Source of the DNA: Lentinula raphanica
Taxonomy: Eukaryota > Basidiomycota > Agaricomycetes > Agaricales > Omphalotaceae
Direction: 5' to 3'
DNA length: 64,000 bases
Assembly: GCA_027919835.1 (NCBI GenBank)
Contig: JANVFP010000003.1
Location: 1,054,001 to 1,118,000, forward strand
The notes under the pieces are model-generated. The model saw only the letters and a list, made by a program, of their open reading frames with translations, made no database searches and had not been told where the DNA came from. Made by a program: the position numbers and the translations under genes. The number at the start of each line of letters is the position of its first letter. The stretch's first letter is position 1. Below, in pieces: positions 23,930 to 34,879 of the stretch.

Positions 23930-24211
23930 TTATAAACCCACATCGCGTCGACCCCCGCTTCCCGTCAGCGCACCTCCAAAAAGGCGGCCCACACTCAACA
24001 CATGCCTTTTGGGTTCAACATGGTACAGAGGGGGAATATGAACGTTCCGCATTGGGGGAGTACTAAATGGACGCTCGAGTGGAAACTGCGAATGTACGGA
24101 ATATTTCATCGTGTGGAAGGCGAATGGCCGAATGTCAAATAGGGAAATGCAACTCACAACCAGAGGAAGGAGAGGAGGTTGCAAAGGGGTCTTGAGATGT
24201 CTGAAAGTCAT
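23930..24211 (-). CDS. Possible small protein of unknown function
   Basis: Two short exons are possible. ATG at 24211 gives MTFRHLKTPLQPPLLPLV; a GTGAGT donor and CGCAG acceptor lead to FPLERPFSTPPMRNVHIPPL and then RLFGGALTGSGGRRDVGL with TAA at 23930. About 69 aa. Good splice signals and a Gly/Arg-rich end are the only support. No family recognised, and it could be chance or the last part of a longer gene. Confidence 0.25.
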   Translation of the reverse strand: MTFRHLKTPLQPPLLPLVVSCISLFDIRPFAFHTMKYSVHSQFPLERPFSTPPMRNVHIPPLYHVEPKRHVLSVGRLFGGALTGSGGRRDVGL

Positions 24212-24634
24212 GATCAGCAAGCAGAAGGAAAAAAAACAAAGTAGAAAAATGTGGTCAGACTAAATGGAACTGGCAAGTACACTATGCGACCTTGAAGGAC
24301 GCGTATCTGTTGCGAACAGATAACCTCTGTTTCTCGGCATGGTCGTGTAGGACGGGGAAGAGAATAAAGTCATCATGAGAAAGAATCTGTACACAACACT
24401 CACATATGCAGCAAACCGAGAGGATGAGAAAGATGGAGAACGAACGGAAAAAGCAAGAAAATTTTTCGCACTTTATACAGATAGACTTTGGTCTTGTTTG
24501 CTTAACCCACGTGACCGTTTGATTGAAGAGGCGCTTAAATAAAAACATACTATTACACCGACAGTCAGCAATCAGAGCTCGCGAGTGCTAATTAACCTGT
24601 AAGGATCTTCGTTCAAGTAAGGTAAGTATGGGGC
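24212..24634. other. Intergenic region downstream of the lipase gene
   Basis: No supported gene. An 88-codon minus-strand frame (24282-24548) shows Cys and Phe runs without family resemblance. Confidence 0.35.
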
Positions 24635-26129
24635 TTAGGTACAGTATATAGTCCCGAGATATATTCCTTCATATGGCCCAAGCTTGATCAGATGGAATGC
24701 GTCGGCACACTCTGGAAACACAGCGAAAGGCAACAACTTACATGGTCGACAATGCTTCCTTCGAAAATTGTTGGAACAGACGCCTTCGGGAAAAGGGTAT
24801 TAGGTCAACACGCGTAAGGAAAACAGTGCTCACAATTTGACAATCAGAGTCGGTAGCATCGTCGTCGCCGGGACACGAGACTGCATCCCCAGCACCGAGA
24901 ATATGTATTTCGACCGCTGGATGCTCGAAGCCGAGGAACCTTCCGGGTACGATGGGAATCAGATCTAGTGATATGTATGTACCTTTGAGTATTCTGGGTA
25001 TTCGAAGCGTTAGAAAGTTCACCTTGCTTGTTGTCTATCCGTTTGAAGTTCACCTGGGGAGCAAACGATGAATCAGTTTCAACGGTCTCAGGAAGAGAAG
25101 AAGTTAGGCGATGGTACATTCGAAGAATCTACTAGAGCAGCCCATGCAGGGTTCCCCACTCGTGGTGTCCCGTAAGTCATCGCAGATATGGAAGCAGAAG
25201 GAATATTGAGACGTAAAAACACAGTGTCGATCTCAGCTAAAGCACCCCCTAGGGAGTGCCCAACCTGTGAGTTTTATCATCGGTTCAATATCATCACCGA
25301 AGCCTGGATGTTAACAAATACTAACTGCGACGATTTTGTTGACTCCTTTAGAAGCCATCAACGAGTCGACTTCGGCTAGGATAGACCTCGCAGACAATGC
25401 ATGCTCATTCAGGAAGCCAGAGTGCACCTCGACGCTCGAAGATATTCCAGGAAAAAGCGCATTGCTTGGTTTGGCCAAAGGTATGTCTATGTCCGTGAGG
25501 TCGGATTCTCTGAGCAGAGATCGTGTAAGGCAACCAGAGAGTTGTGATGCAGGATGAGCTCTCACAGTTGTGTTGGGTCAGTGCCCTGTGGCATACGTAA
25601 ATGATTAATCTAGACATGCGCAACATAAAGGGATGCTTGCCTCATGAGCAACAATAATGGCACCCAGGGAAGGCGAATATCTGTTTTTTATATCCGTTGA
25701 AGAGTTATCCAGAATGGGTAGTCTACATACCCGACAAAATCTGTGGAGCATCGTGTTCAGGCTTTTTGTGTATGCTTGGATTTGTGGTGAGTGTATCACC
25801 TACAGTTTTGTATATCGTCGCCATCTCCACCCACAAATGCAACTTCGAAATCTGCGTTCGCCTGACAGGCCTCTGTTGTGTCATCTTCAATGAATAACTC
25901 AATTAAGAGGGAAGGGAGTTGAAGGCAAACCTCCACACGTCCAAGTCTTCAAGACGTCGGTGGGACAATACGCCGCCCTTGCAAACTGCGTGTAGGGTGC
26001 GAAGCCAGCCAATTCAGAGGCAGATATCTGAGTGACGGTTCTAGGGTGTATTAGTTCGAGGGAAGGAACTTCAGTGACTGTAAACCTCAAAGCACTAAGC
26101 ACGGAGAGCAAAAACAATAGAGGTCCCAT
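24635..26129 (-). CDS. Secreted class 3 lipase (Lipase_3, triacylglycerol lipase-like)
   Basis: An extracellular esterase/lipase of the Rhizomucor lipase fold. Signal peptide GPLLFLLSVLSALRFTV, then ASELAGFAPYTQFARAAYC and LKTWTCGG as in basidiomycete lipases. Next YSPSLGAIIVAHEA, LTDIDIPLAKPSNALFPGIS, VEVHSGFLNEHALSARSILA, and the nucleophile elbow VGHSLGGALAEIDTVFLRLN (GxSxG). Then MTYGTPRVGN, NFKRIDNKQ spliced to DLIPIVPGRFLGFEHP (acid Asp), CPGDDDATDSDC, VPTIFEGSIVDH spliced to LGPYEGIYLGTIYCT (catalytic His in DHLGPY), and TAA at 24635. The last two joins were checked and keep phase. The triad is complete and the Cys pattern is normal, so the enzyme looks active. Confidence 0.9.
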
Positions 26130-26713
26130 CGAGGGAACTGGTTTGGAGAAGCTCGCACTGATCTCAGTGATGCTTTTATGTGGATTCGCGCCTATTGATA
26201 AGAACGTTATATTCGGAGAGGAAGATGCACATATCAAGCGTCGAACATGTCTCGGACCAGGTCGGAACCAAGTTCTGTAGAAGTAAGGGGAACAGTCAAT
26301 TGACCGTGGACCTAAAGATGTTGTTGGCGGACGGAGGAAAGATCCTCTACGTTTATGCGGCCCCGTCAGAGACGGCCCGCCTGGCCTAGTCCTACTTGCT
26401 GGTACTAGGCCCACCGCATGCGAATGTTGAACACTCAATGTTCAAAGCTGGATGTAGAAACTGGTCCCGATTGCTTCACGCGGAAGAGAGGTCCCGGCGT
26501 CGCTGCAATAGCGAGTTGCATTAGTTCCTTTCACTGTGGTTGGAAAGCCTCAAAGACTTACACAGAGAAGCGGAGCCTATGAAGTACTCGCTTTCAGACA
26601 TGGATGAACGACAGTAAACATGTAGAGTGCGAATATTTACATAACAGATGCAGCATGAGATTCTAAAGCAGGATAACGACAAGAAAAGATTGACAAATTT
26701 GCAGCAGTATGCA
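26130..26713. other. Intergenic region upstream of the lipase gene
   Basis: 584 bases between the lipase start and the DCN1 stop. It must contain the lipase promoter. Open frames reading through from the lipase 5' exon show no extra domain. Confidence 0.4.
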
Positions 26714-28574
26714 TCACATAGATTTGGCTTTCTTCCATGCGACGAAGTCATCTAGTAGCGTAGGCCAAGCCTGAAGCAGAAAAAGTAAGAACATAATCAA
26801 AACCATACAGGCAATACACACCCCATCGGCTTCATAATCCTGCATATCAGGTTTCACAGTATCACAAAACTCGAACATCTGCATAAGTAACACTAAAAGT
26901 CAGAGCCGGAACAAGTGTCATGACAAAAGGGCTATAACCATTGTCCAAAGATCCTTGTTTGTCGCTTTGTAAGAGGTTTCTCTTTCCTGAGAAAAACAGT
27001 CAGTTTCATCATGAATGAACAAGTCCAAAACTCACAGCAATGAACTCGAGTATCTCTTTCATAACAGGATATTTCGGACAGAGTATGACTGACCACAGCG
27101 CTGTAGAGGTCTTCGAACCGGCAGATGATAATTAGCCGACTGACAGTGAGTAGCGTGAATAAAACGAGGCTACCTCCATGTCGATGTTTCTTGACTGCCT
27201 GAAAAAGTACATGTATCATGGAGGTATATCTCAGGAGCTCAACATCTTCGAAAGACGTACTCAGGTTTTGCGAGGTTAAAGCAGAACATATAAAAACCAC
27301 GGTATGCATTCTTGACATTCTTTGAATAATTGACATATGTTGCTCTGTCGTAAGGATCTGTCTTGGGATTGGATTTGACTGGGAATTTGCTGGAGATGAG
27401 AAGATTGTCTAGGTCGGACAGCGCCGTGACCAGCGGAGGTAATGAAGAGATCCTATATCACGCGAAGTGAGGAAGGATGAAGTTCATATATAGATATTGA
27501 CTCACTTCAACTTCGACGTGCCTTTGAGCCATTCATCCTTTGTAAATTTCCCCATCTCCCTAGCGTCCAGCTGCCAAGCTAATATGAGTGGCATTGCACC
27601 GTCCATTGGAATGGCAGCTTCGTTGCATAGCTGTTCAAGCCCGGTAGGTCCGATGGCTGAAGGATCGTCGGCGTCGGCGTACTTCTCGAACAGAGCGAGT
27701 GATTGTGCGGGTGAGTACTTTGCAGTATCAGAGGTAGATTTTCCATCGCGAGCCGGTTTGGATTGATGCTGGTGGATGCACAAGTCAGATATATTCCGAC
27801 TGAAGCAGGGCCACTCACCTTTACATTCTGCTCTGGTTCTTCATCACTATTGATTTTGTCAGGAATGCAACACAAAAGAAAGGATAGACGCATTCAGTTG
27901 CGTCCCAGGCCCCGTTTCAAGGAGGTTATGAAGAAGACCGTCCAGGCGTTCAGGCTGAGGACAAGTTTGAGTCGATGCTGGAAACGACTTACGTTGGTTC
28001 CTGGAAAAGTATATTAGCACCACGTGCAGACAGGAATAACGCGTCACTCACGTCGCGACTTTTATCGTTGGCAGCGGCATTCAAAGCATGAGTTATGGGG
28101 AACGTTTGTCTCCGTGAGTAGGAGAATTATGAAAGGGGAGCTCAAGCTCACGCTGTTTTCTTTTTGCTTTGCTGGTTTTTGGGGCAGCTTTGGTCCTCGC
28201 GCTCTTTTGTCGTTTGGCCGGTGGCTCCTCCTGCAATGAATGACAATGTTGATAAGATTCAAACTCGCCGTTGAATTGAAGTTCTAAAGACACACCGTAT
28301 CGCTAACAGCGTCATCTGTTGTCTTCTTGCTCCTGCACTTCTCTCTAAACCAGCTTTACAGAATCATATCTGCGAGATCACTAACGTGCTTGCTTTGGTC
28401 TTGGATTTAGCTTTTTCATCTGCTTTTGCAGTAGTCGACGTGCGAGTAGAGCGTCGGGTGGTTCTGGTGCTAGTTGCCTCGGAGTCTTCAGCTGCTGCTT
28501 TGCGCTAGGATCATAATGAAAGAGTCAGAACGTGTAAATAAAAGGCTGAAGATAGAGGGCACCTTGGGCGGCAT
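26714..28574 (-). CDS. DCN1: DCN1-like protein (cullin neddylation E3), with long basic N-terminal extension
   Basis: DCN1 proteins stimulate transfer of NEDD8 from UBC12 to cullins through a PONY (DUF298) domain. PONY segments: SLALFEKYADADDPSAIGP, GLEQLCNEAAIPMDGAMPLI, AWQLDAREMGKFTKDEWLKG, KTDPYDRATYVNYSKNVKNA with YRGFYMFCFNLAKP, NIDMEVA, ALWSVILCPKYPVMKEILEF, TNKDLWTM, MLEFCD-like FEFCDTVKPDMQDYEADG, and the end AWPTLLDDFVAWKKAKSM. Before it lie about 130 residues with no UBA domain: a Thr/Arg-rich start (MPPKRKAAAEDSEATSTR) and PPAKRQKSARTKAAPKTSKA, which look like nuclear localisation sequence. Eight or more small introns. Divergent from RAD18. Confidence 0.87.
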
Positions 28575-28819
28575 GATTGGGAACAAGTTAATTTGAGAAG
28601 AGCACTGATGGTAATGGCCTTTGAAAGGTCTAGTACAGAAATTCAAAATGCGTCACTGCGTTGAAGAGTATTGATCACGTGGATTGTGATGAGTAATCGA
28701 CGCGCCCATTGAAATTGATGATCCGACTCTTGATCGTTCTCAACTTTCACAACGACGACCATCTTGTCATAACAGTTTCTTTCAACATCGCCTTCCTATG
28801 ACCTTGCTCATCTGTATGC
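28575..28819. promoter_or_regulatory. Divergent promoter shared by DCN1 and RAD18
   Basis: 245 bases between the ATG of DCN1 (minus) and of RAD18 (plus), two ubiquitin-like pathway E3 genes. It includes the run CACAACGACGACC and a pyrimidine-rich stretch before the RAD18 ATG. No defined site was assigned. Confidence 0.45.
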
Positions 28820-30262
28820 ATGGCGAGAGGAAATCAAATTCAACAGCTAATGTCCGATGTTCAGGACCCTTCTGACTTTCCACCACAGTCTGAAGTTCCG
28901 GGTTTACGCCTACTTGACTCCTCCCTGCGTTGTACAATATGCTCGGAATTCTTCGATGGGCCCGTGACTCTGAAATGTGGGCACTGCTTTTGCTCTCTGG
29001 TGGGTTTACTGCTGCTTTGGACTCTTCTTGAGTTCATGATTATGTGTTCTAGTGCATCCGGGAGTCGTTATCAGAAAAGCATGAATGCCCTGCATGCCGT
29101 GAAGATGATGTTGATATAGTTCATCTTCGAAAGAATCCTGCAATGGAAGAGGTAGTTAACGCGTGGAAGCAATGTCGGTGCGTTTGTCGTATTGGTGTGA
29201 AAATGCATGCCATTCATCGCAGGCTTCAGGTCACATTTACTTCAAATCGTGAATGATAGTCGTGGGCATGTTGACTCCTCCAACCCATCAAAAAAACGGA
29301 AACGGACGGACGAGTCGCGGTCAGCGACACTCACCGACCCTTCGACCACTTCAGACTCATCGACGCTTAGTGAGTTCTCTGTTCGATATATTCATTGAAT
29401 CATTCAACCTTCTGGATCTCTCATGCTGTTCAGCCGACTTTGTGAACTGTCCTATGTGTGATAAACGCGTCAAATATGAGGATATCAATTCACACATGGA
29501 CAAATCATGCAAGGACGAGCCTGCGGTTACACTCCCGTCGTCGAAATTACAATGGGATAACATCCTTGGTGCCAAAAGCCAGGTAAAGAGTTCAAAGAAG
29601 AGAGGTAAAGAAAGGTCCGTTCACAACGTATCCTATCGCATACCGTGATCTGAACATATGACAGAGCATCATCCCTAGAGGAGGAAACGGACTATCCGTT
29701 ACCTTCCAAGTCTTACGACACTCTGAAAGATAAACAGGTCAGGGAGTTACTCTCAGAACATGACTTACCTACTACCGGGGATCGCAAAACAATCATTGCG
29801 CGACACCAACGGTAAGTTTATACAGCGTTATACACGATTTCAACGGAACGACGTTACTTCTAGCTGGGTTACCATTTACAATGCCAATCTAGACAAGACA
29901 CTCAAAATGCGCAAATCTCTCAGTATTTTACGGCGCGATTTACGAGACTGGGAAACACAACAAAAGAATAAGACGAAGCATGATATCGAAGATCCTACTG
30001 CGTACCAGGTAGTTATGTCTTATCGACCTTTCACGACATGCTCATACCGAGTTTTTTCCAGATTAAACAGAAATCAGAATTCGATATGCTGATAGAGGCT
30101 GCGAGACCAAAGGGAACTCCTAAATCTAATTCAGTGACATCGGTTAGCAATGGGCACAAAGTGCCTAGCAATCGCTCAGGATCAACGACGAAGAGCTCTT
30201 CTCCTTCTGTGCACGGCGGTTTTGTTGAAGCCATAGTCGTCGATTCTGATGGAGAGTCGTGA
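28820..30262 (+). CDS. RAD18: E3 ubiquitin ligase RAD18 (RING, UBZ, SAP)
   Basis: With RAD6, RAD18 monoubiquitinates PCNA at stalled forks to allow translesion synthesis. Domains in order: a RING with LRCTICSEFFDGPVTLKCGH and CFCSL spliced to CIRESLSEKHECPACRE (the full C3HC4 set is present); a UBZ4 finger, VNCPMCDKRVKYEDINSHMD then KSC; a SAP helix pair, KQVRELLSEHDLPTTGDRK; and the RAD6-binding region after it, with WVTIYNANLDKTLKMRKSL and LRRDLRDWETQQKNK. The C-terminus is Ser-rich and acidic at the end (VVDSDGES). Five or so introns. Domain order and spacing are those of fungal RAD18. The partner E2, ubc2, is also in this window at 1.1-1.8 kb. Confidence 0.94.
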
Positions 30263-30697
30263 GATAATGTAGATACAACTGTACGTGGCAATGTTCAACC
30301 TCTTATGTTGATTGAAGAAATTTGGCCTGTACTAAAGTCGCGTCTCTGCTTTCGTACCTCGACATGACAAAGATTCATAGACTGAGAGGAAGTCGTGGAA
30401 TCCGTGGATCGTATGCCCATGTACAACGGCCATCGGCCATTTTGTTTTCGCTGGCGAACAAAGCAAACGAAGGCAACAGCTCCATAGTTTCCATGCAGGA
30501 AACTTTTGTATGTGCAGCGCGGTGTTTCTATAATGTGCTTGGTGGATCTTGTTCCAGTCAGTGCTTCGCCACAATATACGATCAGCCAACAAACAGGTCA
30601 CTTTTATCCTTATAGAGCAGTGTTCTATTGAAAACAAAAAACAAACAAGAAATCCGACAGGACCTTGTCCGAGCCAATCACAAAAAGAGCACATTGA
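30263..30697. other. Intergenic region downstream of RAD18
   Basis: No convincing gene. A 120-codon minus-strand frame and a 97-codon plus-strand frame overlap each other and show no family resemblance. Confidence 0.35.
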
Positions 30698-30862
30698 CTA
30701 GATCCATTTGCATGCATCCAGGAAGCATTCGATCGAGATGCGCTGAGGAGCACCTGGAGCAGCGCCAGCATTAGGAATCTGTTCCACGAAGTGAAACGGA
30801 ACTCCGTGGTTATTCAAGACGACTATGGCAGCTCGCGCATTCGGGAATGCCGTGCGACTCAT
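30698..30862 (-). CDS. Possible small gene or terminal exon
   Basis: A 54-codon open frame with protein-like composition: AFPNARAAIVVLNNHGVPFH, then EQIPNAGAAPGAP and ISIECFLDACKWI, stop TAG. A CAACAG acceptor lies just before the ATG, and further upstream on the same strand a second segment (about 31050-31110) reads TGPPYGKTIHSRPSSPGEIR, so this may be the last exon of a small spliced gene. I could not find a join that keeps phase. Family not recognised. Confidence 0.35.
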   Translation of the reverse strand: MSRTAFPNARAAIVVLNNHGVPFHFVEQIPNAGAAPGAPQRISIECFLDACKWI

Positions 30863-31495
30863 GTGCTGTTGGTAGAGAATGTCTTTTGTTTTCAGAATGG
30901 GCGTACTCCGGCCTACTCATAAAAGCATCCTCAGATCGAGCGTGTTGTAACGATCCTTGTGGCATAGGTGTGGTGATCTTTCAATGGGAATCGCCTTTTG
31001 TAACAATGGCCACTCGTATGCCTTGTGCACACACACATACAACCTCTGATTTCCCCAGGCGAACTCGGACGAGAGTGGATAGTTTTACCATAAGGAGGAC
31101 CAGTTAGGAAGGAATAGGAGAAAGGGAGTGCGTATGGGAAGATCGGGCTCCGAATACGGTGGAAAAAGCTCTAATCGCTTTGAGCTCGTTTTCTCGCGAT
31201 CCCCTTCAGTCTGCAATTGTCCTTGTACTACAATGTACGTGCATTTTTCACTGTCCAGCATCCTCGTCTTTGTCGCCAGGCTTTGTTTCTATATACGAGA
31301 GTAAGCATTTCCCTTGTCATTTTATCTGGACGTTTTATTCAATAAATTTGCCGAAGCACGCCGACTTCTTGTTCGTTTCCGTAAAGAATTACGAGAATCT
31401 CCCGCGTGGTTACAAGGACTTCCTGATTTGTCTTGATCACCAAAGCTTTAACGAGGACAAGGGCCCTGTCTTATAAAGAACGCCCTTTCACAGAG
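30863..31495. other. Intergenic or unresolved region
   Basis: Contains the possible upstream exon of the small minus-strand gene (about 31050-31110) and the upstream region of the DUF7330-like gene. Nothing else supported. Confidence 0.3.
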
Positions 31496-32309
31496 ATGGC
31501 GGCGTTTTTTATCCCTCCAAGTATTGGCTTCACCTCCCTTTGTTCGCTGGATTCCTTTGAGTGCTCAGTCGATGGCAGATTATTTCACCATTGTGAGAGG
31601 GTTGTTATTTGTTTGTTAGTCAGAGTATCTGATCATTTTTTGTGGTTCTCATAGAATTCTGCCTCTACGTCTACTTTCGGCAAAGAACAAAACTCTTTGT
31701 TGAGGCTCGACGGTCCACATAAAGTTACATACCAGGCCAACTCGTCCTGGGATTGCTATATCGATGTTGCACAAAGGCCCATAGACATGGACTTAATCCT
31801 TCCGCACTATCGACCACGACATCAACCAATCAATCATCGTCTGAATATGTTTGTCGGAACTGAGGCAGGACCGGTCAAGCTCAAAGTTGTACGTCCTTCC
31901 TTGTTGGCGTCTTTATCGCGCTTTCGATTCTAACAGATACCATCGACAGTGTCGCAATTTTCAACGTTGCAAATTCTATCTGGAAGTGCAGGGATCCATG
32001 TCCGACGTGACTGTATGGTTGCCTTCAGATTTCAAGGGCCGAATACAGTATTCTGGAAAGGCCAAGTTCTCCTCTGGTTTCGTCAACCGAGTCATGCAGA
32101 ACGTTTACTTTTCCGGCGATGACGATGCCGATGGTACCGATGAGGACTGCGTTGTCGTCGTTACGAATGGGAATATCATGTTTCGCATGTGGGATGTACG
32201 GACATGTGCACCTGAAAACCCACAGAAGGAGACATTGAAACGGATGTTTGGTTGCTCAAAAAAAGCACCCGAGACTACCATTGACTGGGATTTTCTTCTC
32301 GAGGATTGA
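31496..32309 (+). CDS. DUF7330-like basidiomycete protein
   Basis: Resembles a family of uncharacterised proteins common in Agaricomycetes, with a beta-rich domain that alternates short strands. Exon from about 31655 encodes SASTSTFGKEQNSLLRLDGP and later LNMFVGTEAGPVKLKV; the in-phase acceptor CGACAG leads to CRNFQRCKFYLEVQGSMSDV, WLPSDFKGRIQYSGKAKFSS, FVNRVMQNVYFSGDDDADGT and the end APETTIDWDFLLED. The acidic run DDDADGTDED may bind a cation. The first exon (ATG at 31496) and its donor are uncertain, since the obvious GTGAGA donor creates a stop at the join. No membrane segment. Function unknown. Confidence 0.6.
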
Positions 32310-32813
32310 TACTTCATCACTGCGTACTTCATCACATTGCACTTTCATGGTTCATGCTTTTGGGTCATACTTTCATGCTGATCTTTTCGCGATATGCTTT
32401 TGCTAGGGACCGAGTCTCTTTTCTTACCCGTACACATGGTTTTTGTACATTTTTCGCTTTCGCAATCAGTCTTCGTTCTTCTCTACACTCACGATTCATC
32501 GGGGCATACCATCCATCATCCATTGATACTGTAGCAACACCATATTTGCATACTGTAAATCATGCATTCACACAACCTTTTGTAGCATATTCATAGTTAC
32601 GTACGGAATTCAGTTTTCTAATTGTCTTCTTCATTGAGGGAAGGACTGGGAAGGAGGAGGAAGGACGTCCAAATACACACATCTTCTGCTTTATAACAAG
32701 GCGAGCAATTAACGAAAAAATGAACGTAACCATAACAGTTCGTCGACATTGGAATTTGGTCCCTTGTATTCTCGTAGACTCAATTGTGATTACAAAGGTA
32801 TTACACCACCATA
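32310..32813. other. Intergenic region between convergent genes
   Basis: 3' ends of the DUF7330-like gene and the GH28 gene. AT-rich, no gene or repeat seen. Confidence 0.4.
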
Positions 32814-34260
32814 TCATCCCGAAGCAGCTCCAGCGCAGGTGATATCAGCAGAAGACGGAACGTTGGAGCAAAGAACCTCCGCGGAACCTGAAGGTGGGTT
32901 CACGGAAAAGCTTTCGAATACGATCCCGCAAGTGCCGTCTGCGGGACAATCGAGGTTAGCTACGACGGACCCTTCAGCTCCCGATCTGTCACAGTCGAGA
33001 TTAGTAGAGAGATCAACACGGTTGATAAGATAGATGTATGTGTAAAACGTACGTGGTACCCTTGAAATTCGAGAAAACGATATCCGTAAGCTTGTGCGCA
33101 CTAGGCACACATGTTCCTGTGGACTCATAGCAAACTTGGATCTGGGCAGCGTAATCTGAACTGTCAACCGTGATGTCGTTGAAGGTGACATTGCTGACGG
33201 TGGCGACGCCATGGCCAGACGAACCATCCCATAACTTGATGCCGGTAGCTTTGGTAGAGGATGACATTGTTGCACCTGAAACAAAGATGTTGGTGACCTA
33301 ACAAAGGAAATTGGGATAAGCCGATCGAAGGATCATTGAATCGAGGAGGGGGTTGCTTACGGTGTTACCACTCGTCCCTTCGCCCAGACTTCCAATAGAA
33401 AGTCCGTGAGAGCCACTGCAGCTTATGTCGGTGACTGTCACAAAATTTGCACCTCCTTTAAATCTAGATAGTACAGAGATAAGTTTATTTTGAAAACACT
33501 GAACAGAGATTCGGCGAATGGACTAACGCTACACAGTCGTCTTGGTTGTCCACGATGACATTCGATATTGTCACCTGAGACGCAGGTCCGATATCGAACC
33601 CGTCTGTATTCTTCGGAGTCACACCGTCCGAAGGGATGGCTTGCATGGTGAGTCCACTGTAATGAATATTTGTCGCGTCACCTGCAGCAGACATGAACAC
33701 ATTTGGGGCATTTCGGACGAGAAGATTTTCGATGGTGATGTCTGAGCCCCCGTCGATGTACACTAGTGTGGGACGAGAATAACTGCTGTCCTCGTTAAAT
33801 TCTATGAAATGATTCTTTTTCAAGAGCTGCCCCGCATTCTGAACAGGAAATACTTACCTGTCCAGTATGGAACACCATTACCGTCCAAGAGCCCCGAACC
33901 CGTCACAGAGTGAATGGTTGCACCTGTGATATCGTCGAGCATGATAACAGCCTTCACACCGTCCCACCCGTCGAGGTCGTCCGTCAACTTGAGGGTTCCC
34001 TCGATCTGCATCTCGCAGCCGCTGCACCCCGCGAAACTCAACGTCGATCCCAGCTGAAAGACCACTCCAGCAGGGATGAGAATGATGCCGCCATTTCCAC
34101 AACTTTGAATGGCTTCCATGATAGAAGGGACATCGTCGACTCCGGCTTCACCGTGAGAGGTAGGCGTGCATGTCGCTCGTTTTTCTAACGCAGCTCCAAG
34201 GGCGAGCAAGGGCAGAGTTGCGCACAGGAATGCGATGAAAAGACCTAATTGAACAGCCAT
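32814..34260 (-). CDS. Secreted GH28 glycosidase (polygalacturonase family)
   Basis: A pectin-degrading enzyme of the right-handed beta-helix fold. Signal peptide LGLFIAFLCATLPLLALGAA, then CTPTSHGEAGVDDVPSIMEA. Catalytic motifs: PKNTDGFDIGPASQVTISN (NTDG), VDNQDDCVA (the Asp pair), then ISCSGSHGLSIGSLGEG (the GHG region). The usual substrate-binding RIK is replaced by GIK in STKATGIKLWDGSSGHGV. C-terminal part: TCVPSAHKLTDIVFSNFKGT, DLSTNLDCDRSGAEGSV and CGIVFESFSVNPPSGSAEV. Length of about 400 aa fits exo-acting or rhamno/xylogalacturonase-like members better than short endo-enzymes. Catalytic Asp residues are present. The missing Arg suggests a different substrate or exo-mode. Confidence 0.87.
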
Positions 34261-34879
34261 ACAGGGGAAGAGAGGTTAGCCATGCAGTCGTTGGCGGCAG
34301 GTTAAGTATAGCAGCATGAGACGGTCCGACGATCAATGGTCACAATTGGCTTTACCAAGGTATATCCGCGACGATGAGAGCAGATGATATCGTTTGAGCA
34401 ATTGACCATAGAGACGAGGGCGTACGACCGGAGAAAACATGAAGAGTGTCTTGAGGAAGAGGGAAGGAGATCATGGTTGCAACATCTCTTGCACGAGCCG
34501 GCGGTCCGTCACCACGGAATGAAGCTCAGATGGCCTATGGCCATGCGTGTCATGTTCAGGAAGTGGGAAATTACGACGAACATTGCAATGTCGGAATAAT
34601 TTGAGTTTTACTGAAACCCCTGTATGTATTGGATAACAATATCTTGCACTCGAATTCTGCAGCAACGGAACGCTAATCACACGCGAGTCGGGATTTGAGT
34701 GCTGAATGCTGAGTGGTGAAAAATGAATCCTGAATAGATTCGGTATTTGTTGGTCGAGGTTGAACATCGAGGACAAACTTCGGAAGCACGTGTGAATGCA
34801 ACAAAGTAAGACGACCTTGAGACGACCAGTCATTCAAGATCTATTATACATACATTGATATAGCAAGAATATGAGCTTA
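34261..34879. other. Intergenic region between GH28 and CIA2
   Basis: Upstream of GH28 and downstream of CIA2. A 120-codon minus-strand frame (34471-34833) lacks family resemblance and I do not count it as a gene. It contains the GH28 promoter. Confidence 0.35.

Noticed and set aside
34471..34833. 120-codon minus-strand frame
   Set aside because: No family resemblance; it overlaps the expected promoter region of GH28.
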